Assembly (NCBI RefSeq): GCF_016783915.1
Contig: NZ_JADHVT010000035.1
Coordinates: 1-36,976, forward strand
DNA from: Acidovorax sp.
GTDB lineage: Bacteria; Pseudomonadota; Gammaproteobacteria; Burkholderiales; Burkholderiaceae_C
DNA: 36,976 nucleotides
Reading direction: 5' to 3'
The position numbers and the translations under genes are program-made. Within the stretch, counting starts at the first letter, position 1. Each line of letters starts with the position of its first letter. This document shows positions 7,126 to 16,452 of the stretch, in pieces. Below the pieces are notes generated by a model. The model was not told the DNA's origin and did not search any database. It saw only the letters and a list, made by a program, of their open reading frames with translations.

Positions 7126-8142
7126 TCATGCCTGCGGTTGCGCCGTATCGTTGCGCTGCATCGGGACGGTGACGCGGAAGGTGGTCCCGTGGCCTATTTC
7201 GCTGCTCACTTCGAGGCGGCCCCCGTGCTTCTGCACGATGCCGTATGACAACGAAAGCCCGAGGCCCGTACCCTGGCCCACCGGTTTGGTGGTGAAGAAG
7301 GGGTCGAAGATCCTTTGCAGATTTTCTGGGGCGATGCCCGCGCCGTCATCGGAGACTTCCACCCACGCGTCGCCGCCATATGTTCCCGTGCGGATGGTGA
7401 TCGTTCCGCGTTCCTTGGTGATGGCGTGGGCGGCATTGACCAGCAGGTTCATGAACACTTGGTTCAGTTCGGATGGCAGGCACTGAACGTCTGGCACGTC
7501 GCCATAGAGCTTCACCACATCGGCCTTGTACTTGATCTCGTTGTTCACGATGTTCAGCGTTGAGTCGATGCCGTGGTGCAAGTTGACGCTCTCCCACTCC
7601 TGGCGAGCGTCCACCCGTGAGAAGTCCTTGAGGTCTTGCACTATCTTGCGCACGCGCTGGATGCCGTCGCGCGATTCGCGCATCAGGTTGGGAATATCTT
7701 CCTTGAGGTAGTCAATGTCCAGGTCTTCACGCAATTGCCGCACTTGTGCGAGAGCCTCGGAATCGTGCAGGCTGGCCTCTGTGTCCTCGTAGGCGGATAG
7801 CATTCGGAACAGGTCCTGCAGGTATTGCTCCAGGGTCCCGAAGTTGGAGAAGATGAAACCGATGGGGTTGTTGATCTCGTGGGCCACGCCTGCGGCAAGC
7901 TGCCCGATGGACGCCAGTTTTTCCGACTGGATCAGCTTGTTCCTGGCGTCTGAGAGTTTGGAGTTCAGAACCTTCAGTTCCTTGTTGGCTTGAAGCAACT
8001 CGCCAACGATCGCCCTGATTTGTACGTCGGACATCTCTGCAAGCGTCAACTCCGTAGGCTGAACGATGGTGCACAGGGGGCCGCTGTCATCGTGCAACTC
8101 TGTTTGCGCAGCCGCGTTGCCGTCTTGGGTCGGTGAAATCAT
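7126..8142 (-). CDS. cytoplasmic sensor histidine kinase
   Basis: The 338-residue protein has no membrane segment. A short N-terminal region and coiled coil (about 40-78, ending [13 protein letters not shown]) precede the phosphoacceptor His88 in [16 protein letters not shown], typical of ZraS/NtrB-like kinases. The ATPase domain follows with N-box [16 protein letters not shown] (225-240), G1 box DDGAG (265-269), PFFTTK (281-286) and G2 box GTGLGLS (291-297). Its ATG overlaps the HDOD stop codon as ATGA at 8139-8142, with AAAGGA upstream, so translation is coupled. The REC-HD-GYP gene follows after 45 bp and the REC-bearing protein heads the operon, giving two possible phosphotransfer partners. 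With no sensor domain of its own, input may come through a partner protein (inference). Confidence 0.92.
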   Translation of the reverse strand: MISPTQDGNAAAQTELHDDSGPLCTIVQPTELTLAEMSDVQIRAIVGELLQANKELKVLNSKLSDARNKLIQSEKLASIGQLAAGVAHEINNPIGFIFSNFGTLEQYLQDLFRMLSAYEDTEASLHDSEALAQVRQLREDLDIDYLKEDIPNLMRESRDGIQRVRKIVQDLKDFSRVDARQEWESVNLHHGIDSTLNIVNNEIKYKADVVKLYGDVPDVQCLPSELNQVFMNLLVNAAHAITKERGTITIRTGTYGGDAWVEVSDDGAGIAPENLQRIFDPFFTTKPVGQGTGLGLSLSYGIVQKHGGRLEVSSEIGHGTTFRVTVPMQRNDTAQPQA

Positions 8143-9032
8143 GGTGTTTCCTTTCTGGGGCGAAGCACGGACTCCAGTTGCTGAAACTCTTCTTCAATGC
8201 CACGCAGTAGTGCCGCTGTGCGCTGCTCTGTCAGTGCGAGTCGCTGCCACACGCTGCGGTTGATGGCCGGCACGGCTTCACTGGCCAGTTCTGCCAGGTC
8301 CAGCGCGTGCGCCAGAGCGTCGGCCACATGCACCACGTCGGCCAACATGGCCTTTGACGCGCTGCCCGGCTGGTGGTGACCTGCAATGGCCTCGGTGATC
8401 TCGGGGGCAAAGTGCCAGTGCTGGCACACCCACTGTCCCAGTTCTGCGTGGTGGATGCCGGTGAGCGCCTGTTCAGCCTCGAAATACGGCAGGTCCTGTG
8501 AGTCCGCCCATGCCATGATGAGGGCGGCCTCTTCGGGATAGTGGCTATCCACAACGAGCCGACCTACGTCGTGCAGAAGACCGGCTGTGAAAGCCGCTGG
8601 CTCGTTCATGCCGTGCAGCCTGGCTATTTGCCTTGCTGCAACGGCGCACCCGATGGAGTGACGCCAGAACGCCTCGATATGCAGTGCCTTGCCATGCAGT
8701 TTTTCGAATTGCACCGTGAGCGCTGCCGCCAGCACCAACGTGCCTAGCTGTCGCAAGCCCAGGACGTTGATGGCATCACGCACCGAGCCTATGCGATTGG
8801 AAAGACCGTAGAACGGAGAATTGGCCAGTTGCAGCACCTTGACCGACAGGGCTTGGTCAAGCTGCAGGGTGTTGGAAAAACTGTCGATCGATGTGTCGTT
8901 CTGCGCCATGAGGGCTTGCAGCTGCACGACCACTGTGGGAAGGGACGGCAGCGAGCGGATGTCGTCTGCCAGGGCCTGTCGGTCCAGCGTGATGCGAGGG
9001 GGCGGCATCGATGCGACGGGCAGAACATTCAT
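8139..9032 (-). CDS. HDOD domain signalling protein
   Basis: The 297-residue protein is an HDOD domain over most of its length: IRSLPSLPTVVVQLQALMAQ, then the characteristic LDQALSVKVLQLANSPFYGL, IGSVRDAINVLGLRQLG and AGLLHDVGRLVVDSHYPEE, with the HD pair intact. HDOD proteins are relatives of HD phosphohydrolases that usually act as adaptors in two-component and c-di-GMP signalling, as GsmR and CdgH-neighbourhood proteins do. The start at 9032 (MNVLPVASM) was chosen because it overlaps the stop of the 74-aa gene as ATGA; an open frame runs further to 9200 but overlaps that gene in a shadow frame. It couples in turn to the kinase gene by another ATGA. Activity as a phosphodiesterase is doubtful. 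Confidence 0.9.
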   Translation of the reverse strand: MNVLPVASMPPPRITLDRQALADDIRSLPSLPTVVVQLQALMAQNDTSIDSFSNTLQLDQALSVKVLQLANSPFYGLSNRIGSVRDAINVLGLRQLGTLVLAAALTVQFEKLHGKALHIEAFWRHSIGCAVAARQIARLHGMNEPAAFTAGLLHDVGRLVVDSHYPEEAALIMAWADSQDLPYFEAEQALTGIHHAELGQWVCQHWHFAPEITEAIAGHHQPGSASKAMLADVVHVADALAHALDLAELASEAVPAINRSVWQRLALTEQRTAALLRGIEEEFQQLESVLRPRKETP

Positions 9033-9253
9033 AGAGGCACCCCGCGATATTGGTACAGCGCGCGCCGCAGTTCCAGAGGCACATCGTCGGCAGAAAGCCG
9101 CCGGAAAAGGTATCCGAGCCGAACAGCGGCAGTGGAGGCGGGAAGGGGGAGGGAGACCGACGGGCCGGCTGCGGGCCGGGGCTGTTCCAGCGGACCGCAT
9201 ACGGCAGCACTGGCATCTTGCTCGGGTGGCGGAATGGTGGTGGGTGAAGTCAT
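9029..9253 (-). CDS. 74-residue unknown protein, translationally coupled on both sides
   Basis: I recognise no family. It begins at the ATG 9253-9251, which overlaps the stop of the 991-residue gene as ATGA, and its own TGA (9031-9029) overlaps the HDOD start in the same way. Two exact four-base junctions at both ends are strong evidence that it is a real gene rather than a gap. The first 40 residues are rich in proline and alanine and look disordered; the end (LGYLFRRLSADDVPLELRRA) looks like one or two amphipathic helices, with many leucines and arginines. No signal peptide, membrane segment or cysteine pair is seen. It may be a small adaptor for the HDOD or REC proteins, or its translation may serve to couple the neighbours. 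Confidence 0.65.
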   Translation of the reverse strand: MTSPTTIPPPEQDASAAVCGPLEQPRPAAGPSVSLPLPASTAAVRLGYLFRRLSADDVPLELRRALYQYRGVPL

Positions 9254-12225
9254 GATTGCGCCTGTTGGGAAACGTTATGGATGAGTGTCAGAACCAGGCC
9301 GCGTGACGCGGCGTGGTCCAGCGCACGCACCCATGCCTGCCAGCTGCGGCCGCGTAGCGATAGCGTGACCATGCGTGCGGGCTGGCCGCCAGACATGCCG
9401 GCTGCTGCACTCAGCGTCTCATAGTCCCGCCCCAGCGCCTGGGCTGCTGATTCACCCAGCATCGGTGTGTCTGCACCCAGCACACGCTGCAGTTCGAGGT
9501 TGGTCAACACGATGGTGCCGTGGGAGTCAACCCCCAGCAGTGCAACAGGCAGTGCGTCGAGCAGATCGCGTGCGGTGTTGGCGCGTGCAGCCTCCAGATC
9601 AATCTGCCGCTGTTGGTTGCCCAGCACCTGCTCCAGGCGTTCGTTGGCGCGCGTGAGGGCCTCGCTTGCGGTGACCACCTCGGTCGCCAGTCGCTTGTTT
9701 TCGTCAGCCATTTCCTTGTGGGCAAACGCCTCGCGCACATGCTCCAGCAGGCGCTCGTCGTCCCAGGGCTTGGTCAAGAAGCGGTAGATGGCGCCTTCGT
9801 TGACCGCGTCGGTAATGGACTGGAGTTCGGTATAGCCCGAGAGCACAAGCCGGACTGTGTCAGGGTAGAGGTCCTTGGCGCGGCGCAGGAATTCGACGCC
9901 TGTCATGCCCGGCATGCGCTGGTCCGAGAGAACTACGTCAACTTCATACTCCGTCATGCGCTGTAGTCCCTCAGCCCCGCCGCTTGCGGTGACGATGCGA
10001 TAGCCGTCGCGGCGGAACAGGCGTTTGAGCGACGAAACGATGCTGGGCTCGTCATCCACCAGCAGCAGCGTGCGTTCGCGACGGCGGGAGAGCATGCTGT
10101 CGGGCAGGCGCTTGCGTTGCGACAGCATCTGGATGAACGTTTCTCCATCTACCGGCGAGGCCAGCACCGGGCCTTGCATCCGGTCACAACCGCTGGCGAT
10201 CAGCAATGTGAGTTGGCCTGTGGTTTCCACACCCTCGGCCATGACCTGCATCTGCAGGCTATGGCCCATGTTGATGATGGCCCGTGTGAGGGATACCGCA
10301 CCCACGGCTGCCGTCACATCGGGTACGCAAGAGCGGTCGACCTTGATCACATCAACGGGAAGGCTGCGAAGCAGTGCCAGATTGGTGAAGTTCGCGCCGA
10401 AGTCACCCAGGGTGATTTCGACACCCAGCGCCTTGAGTTGCGTCAGCGTGGGGGCCAGACCGTCTCCGCCGTCAACCAGCGCACGCTCGCTGATCTCCAC
10501 CCCCAGTCTTTGCGGTGAAAGCCCGTACTGTTTCATGGTGTGCCGCATTTTTTCGAACACGTCGTGCTGCTGAAGCTCCAGCGTGCTGATCCTCGTGCTC
10601 ATGCGGGGCACCCTCACCTTTGTTTGTTCCCAGGACTGCAACTGGGCGCACAATGCATTGCGTTTCCAGTCGCCAAGGCTCACCACCAGGCCCGACTGCA
10701 GCGCCACCGGCATGAACTCCTTGAACGGCACCGGGCCCAGTTCGGCACTCGTCCATTCGAGCATTGCCTGAGCGCCAATGACTTCCCCGCTCCCCAGATC
10801 CGCCTGCAGCTGATAGGAGAGCGTTAACTCTCCGCGTTCGGCTGCGTGACGCAAGCCTGACTCGATGGCCAGACGGCGCAAGGCCATCGCGCGTGTTTCT
10901 GGTGTGAACACCGCCACTTGCTCACCTTGTGCATCGATGCGCATGCGCGCCATCTGCGCTGCCTCCAGCAGATCGCCAGCGGTCTCGGCATCCTGTGGAA
11001 AGCGGGCAACGCCCACACAGGCGCTGGGCACGATTTCAGACGCGCCCACCCGCTCGGCGTGCGACAGTGCTTGCACCACGGCCCTGGCGTGGATGTGGCC
11101 CGTTGCATCCAGGCGGCTGCTTTGTGGCGACACCATGATGGCGAACTCGCCACCGTCAATGCGCGCAACGACATCGCCCGGCTCGGCAAGGGCTGTCAGC
11201 CGCTCGGCCACGGCCCGCGCCATGCTGTCTCCCGCGCCGTAACCCATGGCCTGCTTGAGCTGATCGACCTTGTCGACCTGCACCGACAAAACGAGGAAGG
11301 TGCCAGGATCCCACCGTGCATTGTTCACCGCTGCATCGATCTGATCCAGCAAGAAGGTTCGGTTGCTCAGACCAGTGACCTCATCCTGGTGGGCCAGCTG
11401 TTGAATGCGTTGCTCCGCCTGACGCTGGGCCGTGATGTCCTGCACGATCAGGTACCCGTGCAAGCGTCCGGCGGCGTCTGCCTCGACCATGCCACGCTGG
11501 AGAACCTCCATGCGGGTGCCGTCCTGTGCGACCAGTCGGTGCTGGAACTCGAAAGGTTCGTCGGTGATGGCGCCTTGCCATATCGCAGCGACGTAGCCAC
11601 GTTCCCCGGCGGGTACCCATCGCAGGAAGCTTGCGCCGCGCCGGGGCTGCGGACTGAAAGGTGTGCCCAGAAGCTGGTGCAGCCCTTTGGAGGCGACCAT
11701 CTTGCCCGTGGCCATGTCAATTTCAGCCGAGCCGCTGCGGCCGATGGTTTCGGCCTGTTCCAGCATGCGTGCGCGCCAGGTGGCTGAAAAACCGGGGCCT
11801 TCACGACGGGTGTCGTCCACCAGGGTCACCACCTCCGTGCCGCCCATCAGCTTGTCGAGCGACCGGGTATAGGCCCTGCCCACCAGCAGGCTGCCGTCTG
11901 CCCGCTTGCAATGCACCACGCGTGTTTCGCCACCGATGTGCTGCAGCTGGGGCCACAGGTCAGGCCAGCGCTGCTCCAGGTCCGGCGCGGCTGCGTTGCA
12001 ATCGCTGTCATCGCCACCCAGCGTGCGAGCCATGTGCCGATTGATGAACAAAGGCCGCCCGTGCTGCATGACACACAGGCCCATCGGGGTGGAGTCAAAC
12101 AGCTGGGCTTTCAGCCATTCCTCGGCTGTCCAGTCGGCCAGTTGTCGCGGCGCTGCGGCTTGTGATCCCGTTGGATCGTCATCCGCAGAAGGGAGGGGCG
12201 ATGGGGCTGTTTCTGTGGAAATCAT
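9250..12225 (-). CDS. PAS-PAS-GGDEF-EAL-REC-PAS hybrid with degenerate GGDEF and EAL motifs
   Basis: A 991-residue cytoplasmic protein. Two PAS-like domains (about 36-140 and 155-267, the second ending VQDITAQRQAEQ) lead into a GGDEF domain (about 275-440) whose signature reads DGGEF at 357-361, then an EAL domain (about 450-705) where EAL reads QAM (486-488), the usual Asn position reads Arg (MSTRIST, 542-548), and DDFG reads GDFG (607-610). Glu577, Lys628 and Glu664 remain. Synthesis or hydrolysis of c-di-GMP is therefore unlikely, and a binding or scaffold role is likelier. A receiver follows (about 718-835) with Asp724-Asp725, phosphoacceptor Asp768 and Lys819 intact, then a coiled coil and a third PAS-like fold (about 885-985). 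GAGGA before the ATG is a good ribosome site. It heads the signalling operon. Confidence 0.9.
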   Translation of the reverse strand: MISTETAPSPLPSADDDPTGSQAAAPRQLADWTAEEWLKAQLFDSTPMGLCVMQHGRPLFINRHMARTLGGDDSDCNAAAPDLEQRWPDLWPQLQHIGGETRVVHCKRADGSLLVGRAYTRSLDKLMGGTEVVTLVDDTRREGPGFSATWRARMLEQAETIGRSGSAEIDMATGKMVASKGLHQLLGTPFSPQPRRGASFLRWVPAGERGYVAAIWQGAITDEPFEFQHRLVAQDGTRMEVLQRGMVEADAAGRLHGYLIVQDITAQRQAEQRIQQLAHQDEVTGLSNRTFLLDQIDAAVNNARWDPGTFLVLSVQVDKVDQLKQAMGYGAGDSMARAVAERLTALAEPGDVVARIDGGEFAIMVSPQSSRLDATGHIHARAVVQALSHAERVGASEIVPSACVGVARFPQDAETAGDLLEAAQMARMRIDAQGEQVAVFTPETRAMALRRLAIESGLRHAAERGELTLSYQLQADLGSGEVIGAQAMLEWTSAELGPVPFKEFMPVALQSGLVVSLGDWKRNALCAQLQSWEQTKVRVPRMSTRISTLELQQHDVFEKMRHTMKQYGLSPQRLGVEISERALVDGGDGLAPTLTQLKALGVEITLGDFGANFTNLALLRSLPVDVIKVDRSCVPDVTAAVGAVSLTRAIINMGHSLQMQVMAEGVETTGQLTLLIASGCDRMQGPVLASPVDGETFIQMLSQRKRLPDSMLSRRRERTLLLVDDEPSIVSSLKRLFRRDGYRIVTASGGAEGLQRMTEYEVDVVLSDQRMPGMTGVEFLRRAKDLYPDTVRLVLSGYTELQSITDAVNEGAIYRFLTKPWDDERLLEHVREAFAHKEMADENKRLATEVVTASEALTRANERLEQVLGNQQRQIDLEAARANTARDLLDALPVALLGVDSHGTIVLTNLELQRVLGADTPMLGESAAQALGRDYETLSAAAGMSGGQPARMVTLSLRGRSWQAWVRALDHAASRGLVLTLIHNVSQQAQS

Positions 12226-12285
12226 GCTGTCCTCTACAGGCAGGCCGCGATCGAATCGGCAGCCTGGGGGACATTATCATTTCAA

Positions 12286-12319
12286 AATATGATAAATAAA
12301 AGCATATTTATCAAATATT
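12286..12319. promoter_or_regulatory. AT-rich dyad upstream of the signalling operon
   Basis: In the 181-bp gap between fghA and the signalling operon a sharply AT-rich patch contains the perfect 8-bp arms GATAAATA (12291-12298) and TATTTATC (12305-12312), six bases apart, and the symmetry extends outward imperfectly through AATAT and AAATATT. It lies 61-94 bp upstream of the ATG at 12225, where promoter and operator are expected. It has no U-tract like that of a terminator. The bound protein is unknown. Confidence 0.5.
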
Positions 12320-12406
12320 ATAAATTTGGAGCACATGACCTTCCTCCCAGACCTTTCCACGGGCCTGGGTGATCCAATCTTTCCCCCGTCATGCGGGGGC
12401 TTGGCA

Positions 12407-13267
12407 TCACAGTCGCGCAGCGTGGTGCGTCAAATGATCCCCGACAAAGCTCTGCACGAAGTAGTAGCCGTGGTCGTAGCCCGCGTGACGGCGCAGCGTC
12501 AGCGGCTGGCCGATGGCCTGGCACGCAGCCTCGAACAGGTGGGGGTGCAGCTGGTCTGCCAGGAATTTGTCGTCCATCCCCTGGTCGACGAGGATGCCCG
12601 CCGGGTAGGGCGCAATGGGCTGGTGCTGCATCAGCACCGTGGCGTCATGCTCCAGCCAGGTGGTGCGGTCGGGGCCCAGGTAGCCGGTGAAGGCCTTTTC
12701 GCCCCACGGGCACTGGGTGGGCGCGCAGATGGGCGCAAAGGCCGACACTGTCTTGAACCGGCCTGGGTGGCGCAGGGCCAGCGTGAGCGCCCCATGGCCG
12801 CCCATGCTGTGGCCGAAGATGCCCAGGCGCTGCAGGTCGATGGGCAGATGCTGGCCCACCAGGGGCAGCAGCTCTTGCAGCAGGTAGCTCTCCATGCGCC
12901 AGTGGGTGTTCCAGGGGCTCTGCGTGGCGTCCAGGTAAAAGCCTGCGCCCACGCCAAAGTCCCAGCTGGCCGTGGCGCCGGGCAGGGACTGCACTGCCTC
13001 ACCGCGCGGGCTGGTGTCGGGTGCGATCAGGGCCAGGCCCAGCTCGGCGGCCAGGCGCTGGGCGCCGGCCTTGATCGCAAAGGTCTCTTCTGTGCAGGTC
13101 AGCCCGGCCAGGTACAGCACGGCGGGCACGGGGCCCTGTTGGGCCTGGGGCGGCAGGTACACCGAGAACTTCATCGGCAGGCCGATGGTGGTGGAGGTGT
13201 GCTGGTAAAAGCGCTGCTCGCCGCCAAAGCAGGCGTGCTGGCTGAGCAGGTTCAAGGGAGTGGTCAT
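12407..13267 (-). CDS. fghA: S-formylglutathione hydrolase
   Basis: The 286-residue esterase hydrolyses S-formylglutathione to formate and glutathione, the last step of glutathione-dependent formaldehyde oxidation in the cytoplasm. The alpha/beta-hydrolase nucleophile is Ser154 in GIFGHSMGGHGA, the acid lies in LVDQGMDDKF (about 227-234), and the histidine is His266 in GYDHGYYF. LAGLTCTEETF and WRMESYLLQELLPL are family signatures, and the length is standard. It is the last gene of frmR-frmA-fghA and its partner dehydrogenase makes its substrate. The gap to frmA is 173 bp and contains a decayed short repeat, which may separate the two transcripts or simply have inserted there. Confidence 0.96.
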   Translation of the reverse strand: MTTPLNLLSQHACFGGEQRFYQHTSTTIGLPMKFSVYLPPQAQQGPVPAVLYLAGLTCTEETFAIKAGAQRLAAELGLALIAPDTSPRGEAVQSLPGATASWDFGVGAGFYLDATQSPWNTHWRMESYLLQELLPLVGQHLPIDLQRLGIFGHSMGGHGALTLALRHPGRFKTVSAFAPICAPTQCPWGEKAFTGYLGPDRTTWLEHDATVLMQHQPIAPYPAGILVDQGMDDKFLADQLHPHLFEAACQAIGQPLTLRRHAGYDHGYYFVQSFVGDHLTHHAARL

Positions 13268-13280
13268 GGTGATTGCTCTT

Positions 13281-13322
13281 GAATTGATAGCTACTCAGGC
13301 AATATCTTGTAGCGCTTGAGGC
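13281..13322. repeat. decayed copy of a short dispersed Comamonadaceae-type repeat
   Basis: The gap between fghA and frmA holds GATAGCTACTC followed by TAGCGCTTGAGGC. From memory, short intergenic elements built on GATAGCT and AGCGCTTG are very common in Acidovorax and its relatives. Here the arms no longer pair well, so this would be an old copy. No other copy was found in the window, so the call rests on recollection of the pattern, not on repetition seen here. Confidence 0.4.
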
Positions 13323-13440
13323 ATTCGGGGCTTGTAGTGGGCCGAAAACTCGGCTCCAGGCCGTTTGTCATGGCCGGCCAGGGCCAGCACCCAGAATGCC
13401 CTGTAGTGTCAGGGGCCGTGGGCGCTGGCGGCCTACGGAG

Positions 13441-14568
<1,128 letters not shown>

Positions 14569-14597
14569 TCAGTCAATCGGGTGTGGTGTGGGGCGGT

Positions 14598-14864
14598 TTA
14601 TTTGAGGTACGAGCGAAGCAGGGCCAGTGTTTCGTCAATGGCTTGCTGCGAGGGAGCCGGCTTTTCTGCCAGCGTCTCGCGCACATGGCTGTCGAGCAGG
14701 TCGGCCATCAGCCCGTGCACTGCGCCACGCATGGCGGCCAGCTGCTGCAGGATGGGGGCGCAGTCGCTGCCTGCCTCCACCGCGCGTTCCAGCGCCTCAG
14801 CCTGGCCTTTGATGCGGCGCAGCCGGGTGATGGCACGTTGTTTGTCTTCGGCAGTGTGGGGCAT
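14598..14864 (-). CDS. frmR: FrmR, formaldehyde-sensing CsoR/RcnR-family repressor
   Basis: From the ATG at 14864 the product has 88 residues, the family length, and starts Met-Pro-His. In Escherichia coli FrmR formaldehyde cross-links Pro2 of one subunit to Cys35 of another and releases DNA. Here Pro2 and Cys35 fall at exactly those numbers, and His60 is also present, which fixes the start and separates it from copper- or nickel-sensing relatives. The all-helical fold is clear from [19 protein letters not shown] and [10 protein letters not shown]. An upstream ATG at 14927 would add 21 residues, destroy the Pro2 position and run through the operator, so it is rejected. It heads frmR-frmA-fghA and probably represses it. 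Confidence 0.93.
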   Translation of the reverse strand: MPHTAEDKQRAITRLRRIKGQAEALERAVEAGSDCAPILQQLAAMRGAVHGLMADLLDSHVRETLAEKPAPSQQAIDETLALLRSYLK

Positions 14865-14896
14865 GAGCAGGCGGCGGCTGACCGTTAACTGGGGTG

Positions 14897-14911
14897 TACT
14901 GGGTGGCAGTA
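14897..14911. promoter_or_regulatory. candidate FrmR operator overlapping the frmR promoter
   Basis: TACTG-GGTGG-CAGTA is a perfect inverted repeat around a G-rich centre, resembling the CsoR/FrmR operator plan of AT-rich arms flanking a run of G or C. It lies 33 bp upstream of the chosen frmR start. On the minus strand a TATACT hexamer (14913-14908) overlaps one arm, and a TTGTCT hexamer lies just upstream, so a bound repressor would cover the promoter. Binding is inferred. Confidence 0.6.
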
Positions 14912-15013
14912 TAAAAGACAAGCGCATATGCTGATTGCGCTACGGACATTAAAAGACCTATTACTCAGGGGGAGTATTGAGAGGTTTTTCATAAAGCCCA
15001 TGCCGATGAGCCA

Positions 15014-15046
15014 TGAAAAAAGCCCGCAGGCACTGCCTGCGGGCTT
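15014..15046 (-). terminator. Rho-independent terminator of gltA
   Basis: A perfect 13-bp stem (15020-15032 with 15034-15046, sequence AAGCCCGCAGGCA) is followed on the minus strand by a run of T, 37 bp beyond the gltA stop. It would end the sdh-gltA transcript. Confidence 0.9.
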
Positions 15047-15082
15047 GATGGTGGGGTGCGGGCGGCGCGGGCGCCGTACCGA

Positions 15083-16393
15083 TCAGCGGTTGGCCAGGGG
15101 AGGCACGTCGCGGCGCACGGAGCCGGTGAACAGCTGGCGTGGGCGGCCGATCTTGTACTCGGGGTCGCCGATCATTTCGTTCAGCTGGGCAATCCAGCCC
15201 ACGGTGCGGGCCAGGCTGAAGATGCCGGTGAACAGGTTCACGGGGATGCCGATGGCGCGCTGCACGATGCCGGAGTAGAAGTCCACGTTCGGGTAGAGCT
15301 TGCGCTGCACGAAGTAGTCGTCTTCCAGGGCGATCTTTTCCAGTTCCTTGGCCAGCTTGAACAGCGGGTCGTTTTCGAGGCCCAGTTCGGCCAGCACTTC
15401 ATTGCAAGTCTCTTGCATGAGCTTGGCGCGGGGGTCGTAGTTCTTGTACACGCGGTGGCCAAAGCCCATCAGCTTGACGCCGGAGTTCTTGTCCTTGACC
15501 TGCTTGATGAAGTCGCCGATCTTTTCCACGCCGCCCTGGGCCTGGATGTCGTACAGCATGTTCAGGGCAGCTTCGTTGGCGCCGCCGTGGGCAGGGCCCC
15601 ACAGGCAGGCCACGCCCGCAGCGATGGCTGCGAACGGGTTGGTGCCCGACGAGCCGCACAGGCGCACGGTGGAGGTCGAGGCGTTCTGCTCGTGGTCAGC
15701 GTGCAGGATGAAGATGCGGTCCAGTGCGCGTTCCAGCACGGGGTTGACCTTGTACTCTTCGCAGGGAGTGCCGAACATCATGCGCAGGAAGTTGCCTGCG
15801 TACGAGAGGTGGTTCTGTGGGTACATGTAGGGCTGGCCCATGCCGTACTTGTAGGCCATGGCAACCAGCGTGGGCATCTTGGCGATCAGGCGGATCGCGG
15901 CGATCTCGCGGTGCTGCGGGTTGTTGATGTCCGTGCTGTCGTGGTAGAAGGCCGACAGGGCACCCACCAGACCGGTCAGCACAGCCATGGGGTGCGCGTC
16001 GCGGCGGAAGCCACGCAGGAAGAACTGCATCTGCTCGTTGACCATGGTGTGGTTGGTCACGCGGCTGGTGAAGTCGGTCTTTTGTGCAGCGTTGGGCAGA
16101 TCGCCGTACAGCAGCAGGTGGCAGGTTTCCAGGAAGTCGCAGTTCTCAGCCAACTGCTCAATGGGGTAGCCGCGGTACAGCAACTCGCCCTTGTCGCCAT
16201 CGATATAGGTGATGGCCGACTGGGTGGCTGCTGTGGACAGGAAGCCCGGGTCATAGGTGAACATGCCCGTCTGTGCATACAGCTTGCGGATGTCGATGAC
16301 GTCCGGGCCGATGCTGCCCTGATAGACCGGCAGGTCCACGCTGGGGCTGCCGTTACTGAACGACAGGGTGGCTTTGTTGTCAGCTAGCTTCAT
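15083..16393 (-). CDS. gltA: citrate synthase (type II, hexameric class)
   Basis: The 436-residue enzyme condenses oxaloacetate and acetyl-CoA at the entry of the TCA cycle. Catalytic residues are His269 in [11 protein letters not shown], His313 in [13 protein letters not shown] and Asp371 in YPNVDFYSG. The N-terminal domain (about 1-60, with [13 protein letters not shown] and ITYIDGDKG) is that of the large Gram-negative, NADH-sensitive form. AAGGAAAG precedes the ATG. It is the last gene of the run sdhC-sdhD-sdhA-sdhB-sdhE-gltA, 59 bp after sdhE, and ends at a strong terminator. Linkage of gltA to sdh in one direction is common in betaproteobacteria. Confidence 0.98.
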   Translation of the reverse strand: MKLADNKATLSFSNGSPSVDLPVYQGSIGPDVIDIRKLYAQTGMFTYDPGFLSTAATQSAITYIDGDKGELLYRGYPIEQLAENCDFLETCHLLLYGDLPNAAQKTDFTSRVTNHTMVNEQMQFFLRGFRRDAHPMAVLTGLVGALSAFYHDSTDINNPQHREIAAIRLIAKMPTLVAMAYKYGMGQPYMYPQNHLSYAGNFLRMMFGTPCEEYKVNPVLERALDRIFILHADHEQNASTSTVRLCGSSGTNPFAAIAAGVACLWGPAHGGANEAALNMLYDIQAQGGVEKIGDFIKQVKDKNSGVKLMGFGHRVYKNYDPRAKLMQETCNEVLAELGLENDPLFKLAKELEKIALEDDYFVQRKLYPNVDFYSGIVQRAIGIPVNLFTGIFSLARTVGWIAQLNEMIGDPEYKIGRPRQLFTGSVRRDVPPLANR

Positions 16394-16452
16394 TGTTACT
16401 TTCCTTGGGTAGGTTGCCGATACGAATCCGGTCTTGGTGCGAGGGCTGGGTG

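Noticed and set aside
9032-9200. upstream extension of the HDOD protein to an ATG at 9200
   Set aside because: The extension is arginine and cysteine rich without domain character and overlaps the 74-residue gene, whose ATGA junction points to the start at 9032.
12381-12400. GC hairpin CCCCCG-TCAT-GCGGGGG after fghA
   Set aside because: No U-tract follows on the minus strand; it could be a weak or Rho-assisted stop but this is not supported.
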